DNA of 64,000 nt from Melittangium boletus DSM 14713 (GTDB lineage: Bacteria > Myxococcota > Myxococcia > Myxococcales > Myxococcaceae). The translations under genes were made by a program, and so were the position numbers. The stretch lies in the NCBI RefSeq assembly GCF_002305855.1, contig NZ_CP022163.1, forward strand, positions 2,046,292 to 2,110,291. The letters are read 5' to 3'. This document shows, in pieces, positions 18,898 through 27,949 of the stretch (positions are counted from its first letter, which is position 1; every line of letters starts with the position of its first letter). The notes under the pieces were generated by a model. The model was given only the letters and a program-made list of their open reading frames with translations, did not search any database and had not been told where the DNA came from.

Positions 18898-20943
18898 GTG
18901 TTCTCCCTCAGAGAGCCCACAAGGGAGGAGGCCATTTCTGCCAGGAATTGGCTGGAAATCGACGTCGAGCGGAGTGGCGCCGAGCTGAGGGCCCGGGGTC
19001 TGGGCTGCCGTCAGGAGCAACCCGGGGTGCACCTGCTGGGGCCTGACCTCGATGCGGACGCCCTCCGGGCTCTCTCCAGGCGTCTAAAGGCGGCGGCCGA
19101 GAGCGGCAGGCCCCTCGACTCCGAGCTCGCACGACGGGTGCAAGCCCTCCACCGAGCGCTCTTCCAGGGGGAGCTCCAGGGGGTGCTCGCACGGCTGCGC
19201 GAGGCCTCCAGTGGCGGGCCCGTCCTGCTCCGGCTCATGCTCCAGGATGCGGACCTCCAGGGCTTTCCCTGGGAAGCCCTCTGCGAGCCCGGAAAGGACT
19301 TCGAGTTCCTGGGGAACTCGGCGAGCCTCCTGCCAGTGCGTGGAGTGCGCTCGCCCGAGCCCTGGCAGCCGCGCGAGGTGCGAGGCGCGGTGCGGCTCCT
19401 CGCTGTCGCGCCGCTGCATACACACTCCCTCCCTCGGTTGCAGGGCACGCTCCATGAGAGCCTTTCCTCGGGTGAAATCGAGTGGCTCGAACCCCTCACG
19501 GGACCGAGGGCCCGGAAGGCCGCCTTCTTCGAACGCCTGCGGCGTCAGCCCGAGCCTCACATCCTCCACTTCATCGGTCATGGAGGTCTGCACGAGGGAA
19601 AGCCCGTCCTCCGGCTGGCGGACGAGGAGGACGAGGAGAGTTGGGTTCCGGTGGAGTTGCTGGCACAGCAGCTCCACGGGGCGTGGGGCAAGGGTCCCCT
19701 CCGGCTCATCGTCCTGGAGGCCTGTGAGGGCGCGACCCCTGGCCCCCTGGCGAGCGCGGCGGAGCTGCTGACTCGCACCGCGGCGGATGCCGTCGTCGCC
19801 TACCTTTGGCCCGTGAGGATGGACGTGGCCCTTCGATGCTCGCGTGCTTTCTACCGAGCGCTCACCCGTGCGGCCCAGCAAGAGGGAGACGTGGCGCTCA
19901 GCCTCAACGAGGCCCGACGCGGCGTGCTGGCGGAGCTGGAGGGCAGTGCCGAGGCATTCTCTCCCGTGCTGTACCTGCGCGGCCGCGACCCCGTGCTGTT
20001 CGACTTCAAGGCACGCAGGGTCTCGCCCCCACCGACCCCAGCCCTCCGCGCGGAGACATCCCACCCACCTCAGTCCCTGGTTCGGCTCCTGGAACAGCCC
20101 TTCACGCTGCTGCTGGGAGATCGCTGGGAGGAGGAGGAACCCTCCTTCCGGGGCCTGCGCGAACGGCTCCAGGGCGAACTCATTCAGAAGACAGGCCATG
20201 TGTCACATGAGCTGCCACTGAGCACCCTGGCGGAGCACTACGCGTTGCGCATTGGGCAGGAGGAGCTGGACTATGAGTTCCAGGAAGTATTCGGCCAGAC
20301 GGAGTTCATGCCACCGCTGTTGAGTCTGTTGGCACGGCGGCTCGGGGCCGGGGTCCACATCACACTCCTGCGATTGCCCGTGCTGGAGCAGTCCCTCGCC
20401 GAGCATCATCCGGAGCTCACCCTCTACGTCATCCAGCCTTCATCGAGCGCCGACGGACACGCCGTGATGATGCGACGCGAGGCCGGCACGAGCCGCTGGG
20501 AGCGGCTGCACAAGGTCCCTGCTTCGCTGGATACCGAGCGGGATGGAGTCGTGCTTCGGCTCTGCTCCGGCTACCTGCCGGCCCACCTCTTCAGCCGGCC
20601 GTTGCTCACCGAGGATGACTACCTGCTGGGCATTCGCGGCCTGTCGAGCCTGCTGCCCTTCGAGCTCGTCGATCCCATTCAAGGCGCCTTGAGCCTGCGT
20701 CCGCTCCTGCTCGTCGGGCTGTCCATGCTGGACTGGTGCCACCGGATGCTGCTCTACCAGCTCTTCGGCAGGCGCACGCTGCAGCGGGGCAGCATGGCCG
20801 TGCTCGACCCCGGGATTCATGAGCGGGAATTGTGGGAGGAAGGCCGAGGATTACCCGGAAGGACGGGGGTGAGAGCGCTCGAATCCACGGATGCGGAGCT
20901 GATGCGATGGCTCGAGGCACTCTCCGCCGGGAGGATCGGATGA
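18898..20943 (+). CDS. CHAT protease domain fused to a SIR2-like domain, 681 aa
   Basis: Putative effector of a STAND-linked conflict or signalling system. Residues about 15-370 form a CHAT (caspase-fold) domain: the catalytic His228 in HFIGHGG and Cys276 in LEACEG are both present. Residues about 395-680 match the layout of SIR2-like domains found in bacterial defence proteins: LLSLLARRL, LLTEDDYL and the late LLVGLSMLDWCHR helix. The NAD-binding GxGxS is replaced by GDRW and the TNYD strand is degraded, so the SIR2 part may be non-catalytic (inference). The start is a GTG at 18898; an overlapping ATG at 18896 is in another frame. The stop overlaps the STAND gene start (ATGA), so the two are coupled. 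Alternative start downstream is possible. Confidence 0.82.
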   Translation: MFSLREPTREEAISARNWLEIDVERSGAELRARGLGCRQEQPGVHLLGPDLDADALRALSRRLKAAAESGRPLDSELARRVQALHRALFQGELQGVLARLREASSGGPVLLRLMLQDADLQGFPWEALCEPGKDFEFLGNSASLLPVRGVRSPEPWQPREVRGAVRLLAVAPLHTHSLPRLQGTLHESLSSGEIEWLEPLTGPRARKAAFFERLRRQPEPHILHFIGHGGLHEGKPVLRLADEEDEESWVPVELLAQQLHGAWGKGPLRLIVLEACEGATPGPLASAAELLTRTAADAVVAYLWPVRMDVALRCSRAFYRALTRAAQQEGDVALSLNEARRGVLAELEGSAEAFSPVLYLRGRDPVLFDFKARRVSPPPTPALRAETSHPPQSLVRLLEQPFTLLLGDRWEEEEPSFRGLRERLQGELIQKTGHVSHELPLSTLAEHYALRIGQEELDYEFQEVFGQTEFMPPLLSLLARRLGAGVHITLLRLPVLEQSLAEHHPELTLYVIQPSSSADGHAVMMRREAGTSRWERLHKVPASLDTERDGVVLRLCSGYLPAHLFSRPLLTEDDYLLGIRGLSSLLPFELVDPIQGALSLRPLLLVGLSMLDWCHRMLLYQLFGRRTLQRGSMAVLDPGIHERELWEEGRGLPGRTGVRALESTDAELMRWLEALSAGRIG

Positions 20944-23900
20944 GCGGCTTCGCCAATCCCTTTCTGGGTCCCCAGCCCTATCGCACGAGCGAACGAGATC
21001 GCTTCTTCGGCCGGGAGGAGTCCACGCGCAAGCTGGTGCGAAGCATCCTCGCCTGGCCTTGTTTCCTTCTCTTCGGGCCCTCGGGAGCGGGCAAATCCTC
21101 ACTGATGCGGGCCGGAGTGATTCCCCTGCTGGAGGAGAAGCATGAGTTCCGTGCGATCCGCGTCGACACCTGGCTGGCCAGCCAAGAGCCGCTCGAGTGG
21201 CTCGTCCAGGCGATGTTCGCGGACCTGCGGCTCGGCGAGGTACCCACGGAGATGGGCCCGAACGAGGCGCTCGATGAAGCGGTGCGGCTGGCGGAGCGGC
21301 GCTCGAACCGGCCGATGTTGCTCTACCTGGACCAGCTCGAGCAACTGCTGCTCCCCGGGCGCGATCCAGAGCAGACGGACGCGCTGTTCAAGGGACTGGT
21401 GCGGTTGGTGCGCAATCCCTTCCGGGGACTGCAGCTCGTGCTGCTGCTGCGCGAGGACTACCTGGGGCGATTCCGGGAGCGGCTGCGTGGCTCGACGGAG
21501 CTGATGGAGCAAGGCTTCCGGCTCGGCCCACTCACGGTCCGGGAAATGGTGGACGTGACGCGCAGGCTGGCGGCCTCCGGCGTACCCGCGCAGCACTGGC
21601 CCACACACGAGGTGCTGGAGCTGATGTTGCAAGTACGGGCGCCGGGACAGGACGCCACGGACGAGGCGGAGGTGCAGGCCGCCTTCGCGCAGATCGTCTG
21701 CCGCGCGCTCTGGGAGGAGCGCGCCGCCGGGAGGACGGTGGACGGGCCGGTGGAGGCAGAGCCCATCCTGCACCGCTACCTGGATGCCACGTTGGAAGGG
21801 CTGGGGCCCCTGGCGGCGGATGCCCGGCGGCTGATGGAGGAGCACCTGGTGGCCAGCGATGGCAGCCGGGCGTTGCTGACGGAGCGGCAGGCACGGGCCG
21901 CGCTCCCGCCGGGACAGGCGGAGCAGGTGCTGAGCACCTTGGAGGCAACCGCGGTGCTGCTGGCCGGAGAGCACCACGGCAGCCGGTACTTCGAGCTGGG
22001 CCATGACTGGTTGGCGAGGAAGGTTTTCGATCTCCGGCGGGAGCGGCTGCGGCACGAGGCGTCTCAGCGTGAGCGCCAGCGGGAGCGTGCCCGCTGGCGC
22101 AGGTTGCGGCTCATCTCCATGGTGGCGGTGGCGGTGGCGGTGACGATGGGGGGACTGTTCCTGTGGGCGCTGAGGCAGGCGGAGCAGGCCCGCAACCAGT
22201 CCTTGATGTCGGGGTCGCGAGAGCTGTTGGAGCGCGGCCAATCCGCGATGGCGATGAAGCTGTTGCTCGAAATCCGTCGACCAGAGCGGATTCGTGGGTG
22301 GGCGACGCTCGCGCACGGAGCCCTGGCCCAGAGCGCTCCAGAGGTGACGTTTCGCGCCTCGGGAGCGGTCTACGCGGCCCGTCTCAGCCCAGATGGCCAG
22401 CACATCGTCACCGCCAACGCGGATGGGACCGCACAGGTGTGGCGGACGGATGGGACGGGCCAGGCCGTGGAGTTGAAAGGACAAAGGGGGCCTCTCACCT
22501 CCGTGGCCTTCGATCCGGATAGCCAGTTCGTCGTCACCGCCTCGTGGGACGGGACGGCGCGCGTGTGGCGAGCGGATGGGACGGGTGAGCCCGTGGTGCT
22601 CGAGGGGCACACGGGAGCGGTCATGTCCACCGCCTTCGGCCCGGATGGACAGTCCGTCGTCACCGCGTCCTTGGACGGGACGGCGCGCGTGTGGCGGGCC
22701 GATGGCACGGGCCAGCCCGTGGTGCTCAAGGGGCACGCGGCGCAGGTGCAATCCGCCGCCTTCAGCCCGGATGGACAGTCCGTCGTCACCGCCAGCGAGG
22801 ACGGGACGGCGCGCGTGTGGCGGGCCGATGGCACGGGCGAGCCCGTGGTGCTCAAGGGGCACACGGGCTCGGTCGTGTCCGCCGCCTTCAGTCCGGAGGG
22901 CCAACGCGTCGTCACCACGAGCACCGACAAGACGGCGCGCGTGTGGCGGGCGGATGGGAAGGGCCAGCCCGTGGTGCTCGAGGGGCACACGGGAGCGGTC
23001 GTGTCCGCCTCTTTCAGTCCGGAGGGCCAACGCGTCGTCACCTCCTCCTGGGATGGAACGGCGCGAGTGTGGCGGGCCGACGGAACGGGCCTGCCTCGAG
23101 TCATGAAGGGGCACACGGCCCAGGTGCAGTCCGCCGCATTCAGTCCAGACGGCCAGCGCATCGTCACCGCCTCCTGGGATGGAACGGCGCGCGTGTGGTG
23201 GGCCGAGGGAACGGGCCAACCCGTGGAGTTGAAGGGACACAAGGGGGTGCTCTTGTCCGCCGCCTTCAGCCCGGATGGACAGCGTGTCGTCACCGCCTCC
23301 TGGGACGGAACAACGCGCCTGTGGCGGGCCGGGGGCCCGACGGAGCCCGTGGTGCTAAGGCGGCACGTGGGACCGGTCACCTCCGCCGCCTTCAGTCCAG
23401 ACGGTCAGCGCATCGTCACCGCCTCCTGGGACGGAACGGCGCGCGTGTGGCGGGCCGATGGCACGGGTGAGTCCGTGGTCCTGCGGGGACACACGGCGCA
23501 GGTGCAATCCGCCGCCTTCAGTCCAGACGGCCAGCGTGTCGTCACCGCCTCCTGGGACGGAACGGCGCGCGTGTGGCGGGCCGATGGCACGGGCGAGCTC
23601 GTGGTGCTGAAGGGACACGCGGGACAGGTCACCTCCGCCGTCTTCAGTCCGGACGGCCAGCGCATCGTCACCGCCAGCACCGACGAAACGGCGCGCGTGT
23701 GGCGGGCCGATGGCTCGGGTGAGCCCGTGGTGTTGAGGGGACACACGGCGCAGGTGCAGTCCGCCGCCTTCAGTCCAGACGGTCAGCGTGTCGTCACCGC
23801 CTCCTGGGACGGAACGGCGCGCGTGTGGCGGGCGGATGGGACGGGCGACCCCCTCGTGATACGAGGGCATGCTGGCTTGGTGACATCCGCCGCTTTCAGC

Positions 23901-24365
23901 CCGGATGGCCAGCAGCTCATCACCTCCGGAGAGGATGGGACGGCGCGCGTGTGGCGGGCGGACGGAACGGGCGAGCCCCTCGTGCTGCGGGGGCACGAGG
24001 GCCCCGTCCGCTCCGCCGCCTTCAGCCCGGATGGCCAGCGCATCGTCACCGCGGCAGACGATGGGACCGCCCGGGTGTGGCGAGCCGATGGGAGCGGCGA
24101 ACCCCTCCTCATGAGGGGACACACCGGGCCCGTCCAATCCGCCGCCTTCAGCCCGGATGGCCAGCACCTCGTCACCGCCGACAGTGACAGGACAGCGAGG
24201 AACTGGACCCTCCTCTCCATCCCCGAGCTCCAGCGACATCTGCGTCATGACAACAAGGACTGCCTGACGCCGGACCTGCGCGAGACCTATCTCCGTGAGC
24301 GCGAAGCGCGGGCCCGCGCGCGTTACGCTGGCTGCGAGCGTGCTCAGGGTCGTGGCCCCTCCTGA
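20940..24365 (+). CDS. Membrane-anchored nSTAND1 NTPase with 15 WD40 repeats, 1141 aa
   Basis: Signal-transduction ATPase likely acting as sensor or switch for the coupled CHAT protein. In order: short NPFLGPQPY head typical of nSTAND1 proteins, Walker A GPSGAGKS (Lys52), Walker B LLYLDQLEQ, a winged-helix region ending in YFELGHDWLA, a basic stretch, one TM helix (about 388-410), and a WD40 propeller region of 15 units from about residue 480. The WD repeats are close to 42 residues each and nearly identical in both protein and DNA, ending with a final degenerate unit and an Arg-rich C-terminal tail. Orientation would place the ATPase inside the cell and the propeller outside or in the periplasm if the single TM is real; topology is inference. 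Confidence 0.9.
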   Translation: MSGFANPFLGPQPYRTSERDRFFGREESTRKLVRSILAWPCFLLFGPSGAGKSSLMRAGVIPLLEEKHEFRAIRVDTWLASQEPLEWLVQAMFADLRLGEVPTEMGPNEALDEAVRLAERRSNRPMLLYLDQLEQLLLPGRDPEQTDALFKGLVRLVRNPFRGLQLVLLLREDYLGRFRERLRGSTELMEQGFRLGPLTVREMVDVTRRLAASGVPAQHWPTHEVLELMLQVRAPGQDATDEAEVQAAFAQIVCRALWEERAAGRTVDGPVEAEPILHRYLDATLEGLGPLAADARRLMEEHLVASDGSRALLTERQARAALPPGQAEQVLSTLEATAVLLAGEHHGSRYFELGHDWLARKVFDLRRERLRHEASQRERQRERARWRRLRLISMVAVAVAVTMGGLFLWALRQAEQARNQSLMSGSRELLERGQSAMAMKLLLEIRRPERIRGWATLAHGALAQSAPEVTFRASGAVYAARLSPDGQHIVTANADGTAQVWRTDGTGQAVELKGQRGPLTSVAFDPDSQFVVTASWDGTARVWRADGTGEPVVLEGHTGAVMSTAFGPDGQSVVTASLDGTARVWRADGTGQPVVLKGHAAQVQSAAFSPDGQSVVTASEDGTARVWRADGTGEPVVLKGHTGSVVSAAFSPEGQRVVTTSTDKTARVWRADGKGQPVVLEGHTGAVVSASFSPEGQRVVTSSWDGTARVWRADGTGLPRVMKGHTAQVQSAAFSPDGQRIVTASWDGTARVWWAEGTGQPVELKGHKGVLLSAAFSPDGQRVVTASWDGTTRLWRAGGPTEPVVLRRHVGPVTSAAFSPDGQRIVTASWDGTARVWRADGTGESVVLRGHTAQVQSAAFSPDGQRVVTASWDGTARVWRADGTGELVVLKGHAGQVTSAVFSPDGQRIVTASTDETARVWRADGSGEPVVLRGHTAQVQSAAFSPDGQRVVTASWDGTARVWRADGTGDPLVIRGHAGLVTSAAFSPDGQQLITSGEDGTARVWRADGTGEPLVLRGHEGPVRSAAFSPDGQRIVTAADDGTARVWRADGSGEPLLMRGHTGPVQSAAFSPDGQHLVTADSDRTARNWTLLSIPELQRHLRHDNKDCLTPDLRETYLREREARARARYAGCERAQGRGPS
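22375..24220 (+). repeat. Tandem 126-bp WD40-coding repeats (15 units)
   Basis: Fifteen head-to-tail units of about 126 bases within the nSTAND gene. Each encodes a HxxxVxSAAFSPDGQ...TASWDGTARVWRADGTGEP-type WD40 repeat. Several neighbouring units differ by only a few bases, pointing to recent duplication or gene conversion. Fifteen units are two seven-bladed propellers plus one, so one unit may be structurally degenerate (the first and last are the most divergent). Confidence 0.9.
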
Positions 24366-24382
24366 ACGCGCGAAGGACCCGC

Positions 24383-25867
24383 TTACCGCGTGGCGCGCTG
24401 GAGCCGCAGCCGAACCGCCGGATCTCCCAGCAGGAGATAGCCCCGCAAGTCATTGCGGAGCATCCAGAGGTATCCGAGCCGTTTGGGATCGGTGGGATCC
24501 GGTCGACCCTCCTCGAGAGCCTCCTGCCGCTCATGGTAGGCGGACATCAGGCCGTCATTCACGTCCCGGAACGAGCGCATCAGCGCATCGAGCGCGACCC
24601 CCACGCGGCTGCCCTTCGCCAGGACCTCGAGCGCCGAGAGGATACGTGACGCACGGCTCTCGGTGAGGTTGTCCGGGTTGGAGAATCCGAAGTTCCAGGC
24701 CAGATCGCTATGTCCCAGGAAGGCCAGGGGACCGTGCGGATTGGCCAGCAGCGCCTGGGGAAGCGCGGCGAGGAAGGGGGGCTCGCCTGGCCGAGGCAGG
24801 TTGTCGAGCACGGCCTCGGGGCGGCCAGGGAAGAGCCGCTGCCGCGCCAGCATCGACAGCCAGGCATGAAAGGCGCTCTTGCGCGGAGTGGCCGCCCCGA
24901 AACACGCCACGCAGAACCACATGCCGCCTGGGAGGAACGGTCGATGCCGGACCTTGTCGGCGGTGAGTTCCTGCTCGGGCGTCAGACAGAGTGCCCCCTG
25001 CCGCGCCCGCTGCTGCTCGGCGGAGGCCCATCCTCCATTCGGCGCCCCCAGTCCATGCGACACGGAGAGCAACACGCCCGAGCGCACCGCGCCGGCCACG
25101 CGCGGCAGCGCCTCCGGCTCCTCACCGGGGAGGACCTGGAGCCTGCTCGCCAGGTGTCTGGGGATCCATCTCGCCTCCACCATCTTCCGGCAGGGCTCCA
25201 TCAGGAGTTGATGGCCCCGGACAGTCGCCCGCGAGCCATCGGCGGCCGTGTAGAGCAAGACGTCGGGGGGCTCGGCTCCTTCGGAGGCGTTTTCGTGAGC
25301 CAGCACCTTCTCCACATAGGCGGCATGGCTGGCGAGGTCCGAAGTCCCCGCTCCCGTCGCGAAGTGCAACCGACCCACGAAGGCGCCCTGGGCCAGCACG
25401 TGCTGGAACTCGAAGGAGACCCGCTCCGGACTCCCGAGCAGCAGCAGGTATCTGGGCCGCTCCTCGGGGGGAACGCTCTCGTCCCGATACACCCGCTCCC
25501 TCCACGAGACCGCCTGAGCCGCGTCCAGGTCCGGGTGCACCCGGTAGACCTTCACCTCCGCGTCCTGCTGCCGAGCCCGGTGCTCCACCAGCGGAGCAAT
25601 GGCTCGCAGCAGTGAGTCACCCTCTCCGCCCTCGGGCGCGATCACTCCCCAGCGCTGCTCGGGCAGCGCGTTCGGGTCCGCATCGATTCTCTCCAGCAGA
25701 GGCACCTCCGCCCGGCGCGGCAACCGCTCGGGCCGAGGGGCGCTCTGGACGGACTCCGGATCGAGCCCCGAGGGAAGGAAGGGCTGATGATCATCGGCCC
25801 TGGCGAGCAGGAGTTCGAGTGTTTCCTGGAGTGGTTCCGACGGCGGTGTGCGTTGCGGCGTGCTCAT
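24383..25867 (-). CDS. Caspase-fold (C25/CHAT-like) protein, 494 aa
   Basis: Second caspase-hemoglobinase-fold protein of the locus, convergent with the STAND-WD40 gene. A His271 in VSHGLG and Cys322 in WFCVACFGAATP form the expected dyad on two successive hydrophobic strands; a later GPLAFLGHSDLAWNFGF segment resembles the strand-helix after the catalytic core in C25-like peptidases. The N-terminal 90 residues are Pro/Glu rich and probably a linker or recognition region. Not secreted: no signal peptide. The ATG at 25867 fits the start of conserved sequence; the frame open upstream crosses the divergent promoter region. Peptidase activity and substrate are inference; a structural CHAT relative is the alternative. 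Confidence 0.75.
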   Translation of the reverse strand: MSTPQRTPPSEPLQETLELLLARADDHQPFLPSGLDPESVQSAPRPERLPRRAEVPLLERIDADPNALPEQRWGVIAPEGGEGDSLLRAIAPLVEHRARQQDAEVKVYRVHPDLDAAQAVSWRERVYRDESVPPEERPRYLLLLGSPERVSFEFQHVLAQGAFVGRLHFATGAGTSDLASHAAYVEKVLAHENASEGAEPPDVLLYTAADGSRATVRGHQLLMEPCRKMVEARWIPRHLASRLQVLPGEEPEALPRVAGAVRSGVLLSVSHGLGAPNGGWASAEQQRARQGALCLTPEQELTADKVRHRPFLPGGMWFCVACFGAATPRKSAFHAWLSMLARQRLFPGRPEAVLDNLPRPGEPPFLAALPQALLANPHGPLAFLGHSDLAWNFGFSNPDNLTESRASRILSALEVLAKGSRVGVALDALMRSFRDVNDGLMSAYHERQEALEEGRPDPTDPKRLGYLWMLRNDLRGYLLLGDPAVRLRLQRATR

Positions 25868-26044
25868 GACTCTCCACCTTTTCCTGACGGCGAGAGGCCC
25901 GGCGGGAAAGGGCAACGAGACAGCGGCTGGAGGGCTGAGCGGTTGGCGGCGCTCCTGGTGTGTCCCTTCCCGTTTGAGGCTCGTCACTTCAACGTAGAAC
26001 TGAACTCCACCTATGTCTGAAAGGACGATCGGAAGGGGCACACC
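25868..26044. promoter_or_regulatory. Divergent promoter region of the caspase-like and small-protein genes
   Basis: The 177 bases between the divergent caspase-like gene and the plus-strand small gene are less GC-rich towards the right end. A purine-rich GGAAGGGG lies 8-15 bases before the GTG at 26045. The arrangement suggests the two genes share control. No boxes could be assigned with confidence. Confidence 0.4.
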
Positions 26045-26545
26045 GTGATTGATCAAGACCAGGAGCAAATCATTTCGGAGCTTTCACGAGATCTGGTCCG
26101 CCAGCTGGCTCCCGGGGAGTTGCCGCGGTTCGAGGCGACCAGCTCGGCCTATTTCGAGGATCCCGACAAGGTGCGGCGAGAGGTCTCGCCCCAGGACGAG
26201 ATCCTCGGCTTTGGCATGGGCGAGATACTGACCCAGATGACCCCCGCCATCCTGGCGGTCGTCACCCAGGTCGTCGCGTTTCTCGCGGGTGAGGTCAAGC
26301 AGCAGCTCAAGACCGAGAGCACGGGTTTCGTGGGGGAGTTCGTGAAGGGAATGTTCAAGCGGTTCAAGGAAGGCATGGACAAGACCCAAGCCCGGCGCCA
26401 GGGCATCTCGATGACTCCCGAGCTGCTCACCCGCGTGCGCGAGACGACCTTTCAAAACGCCACCCAGCTCAATCTGCCGCGGGACCAGGCGACGGTGTTG
26501 GCCAACGCGGTGGTGGGAAGCCTGTCCCTCTCTCCAGCCGGGTGA
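26045..26545 (+). CDS. Small protein of unknown function with a central hydrophobic segment, 166 aa
   Basis: I do not recognise a family. A polar N-terminal half (ISELSRDLVRQLAPGELPRF) is followed by a hydrophobic, probably amphipathic or membrane-associated helix (about 64-82, TPAILAVVTQVVAFLAG), then a basic region (MFKRFKEGMDKTQARRQG) and a mostly helical C-terminal part. The start is a GTG backed by GGAAGGGG. It is divergent from the caspase-like gene and close to the STAND-CHAT pair, which is the reason to regard it as a member of the same system, perhaps a substrate, pore former or regulator (inference). Confidence 0.7.
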   Translation: MIDQDQEQIISELSRDLVRQLAPGELPRFEATSSAYFEDPDKVRREVSPQDEILGFGMGEILTQMTPAILAVVTQVVAFLAGEVKQQLKTESTGFVGEFVKGMFKRFKEGMDKTQARRQGISMTPELLTRVRETTFQNATQLNLPRDQATVLANAVVGSLSLSPAG

Positions 26546-26550
26546 GGTCA

Positions 26551-27826
26551 TCATTCCCAGCCCGGCAGCGAATAGAGGAGGTTCATGGCGAACGCCACCT
26601 GCCCGGACTCGCGACCCACGAGGGTCCAGTTCATGCCGCCGGACACAGCCACCCCGGTCCGCCCGATCGGAAGGCTGGCACCCCACTGAACCTGCAGATA
26701 ATTCCCGGGCCGGCTCGCGAGACTGAGGACACGCACATCCGACGCCTGGCCAAGATGGCCCCTCAATCCGATGCTCGAGTGCAGTCTCGGCATGTCTCGG
26801 GAGAGCCGGGCCCTCACGGCCAGTGCGGCGGCCAGGGTAGCGCCCAGGGCGCCGTTCCCGGCATGGAGCAGGTAGTCCGGGCCAAACGAGGCCATGGCAT
26901 CGACCCGCCACGGGGAGCGGACATCCCCGAGCAGGCCGTACGTCCCGGAGCCCAGGAGCGCCGCTCGCAAAGGCACGGGGCTGGACAGGGTCGCCGGAAC
27001 GTCAAGCTGCACATTGAGCCCTCCATGCGAGGAGTCGACCGAGTCCTGGAAGTCGTCGAGCGCCTTCTGGAACCGGGGAGCCGCGGCCGTCGCGGCCCGG
27101 ATGCGCGCGGGAAGCTCCGGAGCGCAGGCGGCGAGCCCATCGAGCGTGGTGCGAGAACCGAAAAGAGCGTCGAGACACCGCATGCGCTGCTCGGGAGGGA
27201 GCGTGTCGAGAGCACGCCCCAAGTCCTCGCGCAACCAGCCCCCCAGGGTGAGAGCTTGACGCTGGGCCTGGAGCACCGTGGCCGACAGGGTCTCGAACTC
27301 ACGTTGGGCCACGGCGGCGCCGACGAAGTCGAGGTTGGCCCTCAATCCCAAGAATCTGGGCGAGGGCGTCTCCAGGAGGGGGGCGGGCAGGACGACGCTG
27401 ACATCGAAGAGACGCGAGAGACGCGCGAAGGAGCCCCGGCCCTCGCTCGAGATGGCGAGCGGGTTGACCGAGAAGGACAGGAGACTGACGCGGCCGTAAT
27501 CGCTGGCGACGAGGCCCAGCGAGGCCCCCATGAGCCCTACCGTCTGAACCTGGACCGTGGATCTGGCCGGGCGTGCCGGCGATTCCAGCACCCAGGGCGG
27601 GCTGGACGGCCTCGCGAGAGATGACCTCGACGGCCTCATCCTCCCGGAGGAACAGCCCGAGGCGCGATTCATCCACCGGAAAGGTGCTGGCCAGGAGCGA
27701 ACAGGCCTCCTGTTCAGTCGAAGGACAGTTCGCGAGTCCAGGACAGTGGGGGTACAGGGACTGGTAGCGCTCCAAACAAGGCACTGGAGTCTGGGCCACG
27801 ACGAGTGCCAAGAAGGCGACGAGCAT
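26551..27826 (-). pseudogene. Exported protein gene with a frameshift near 27560
   Basis: The 5' part from ATG 27826 has a strong GGAGGGG site seven bases upstream and a signal peptide (MLVAFLALVVAQTPVPC), then a Cys-rich mature start. This frame stops making sense after about IAGTPG, near 27560, and the rest of the protein continues in a different frame to 26551 (VQTVGLMGASLGLVASDYG ... LLYSLPGWE), with alternating hydrophobic strands like an outer-membrane or periplasmic beta protein. A one-base indel within about 27530-27600 would restore a single protein of about 425 residues. Either a sequencing/assembly error or a real mutation; family not recognised. Confidence 0.65.
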
Positions 27827-27949
27827 GAATGAACCCCTCCCTGATGCTCGCCCTGAAGACAGGAAAAGACCAGATGCCCAGGAGGACAGTTCATCTGTCC
27901 ATTGGGCGTGCCCGGTGGACAGACACGATATTGTCTTTCTTCTCCACTG

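Noticed and set aside
22375..24220. Regular repeats resembling a CRISPR array
   Set aside because: Units are 126 bases with no unique spacers and encode WD40 blades in a continuous frame.
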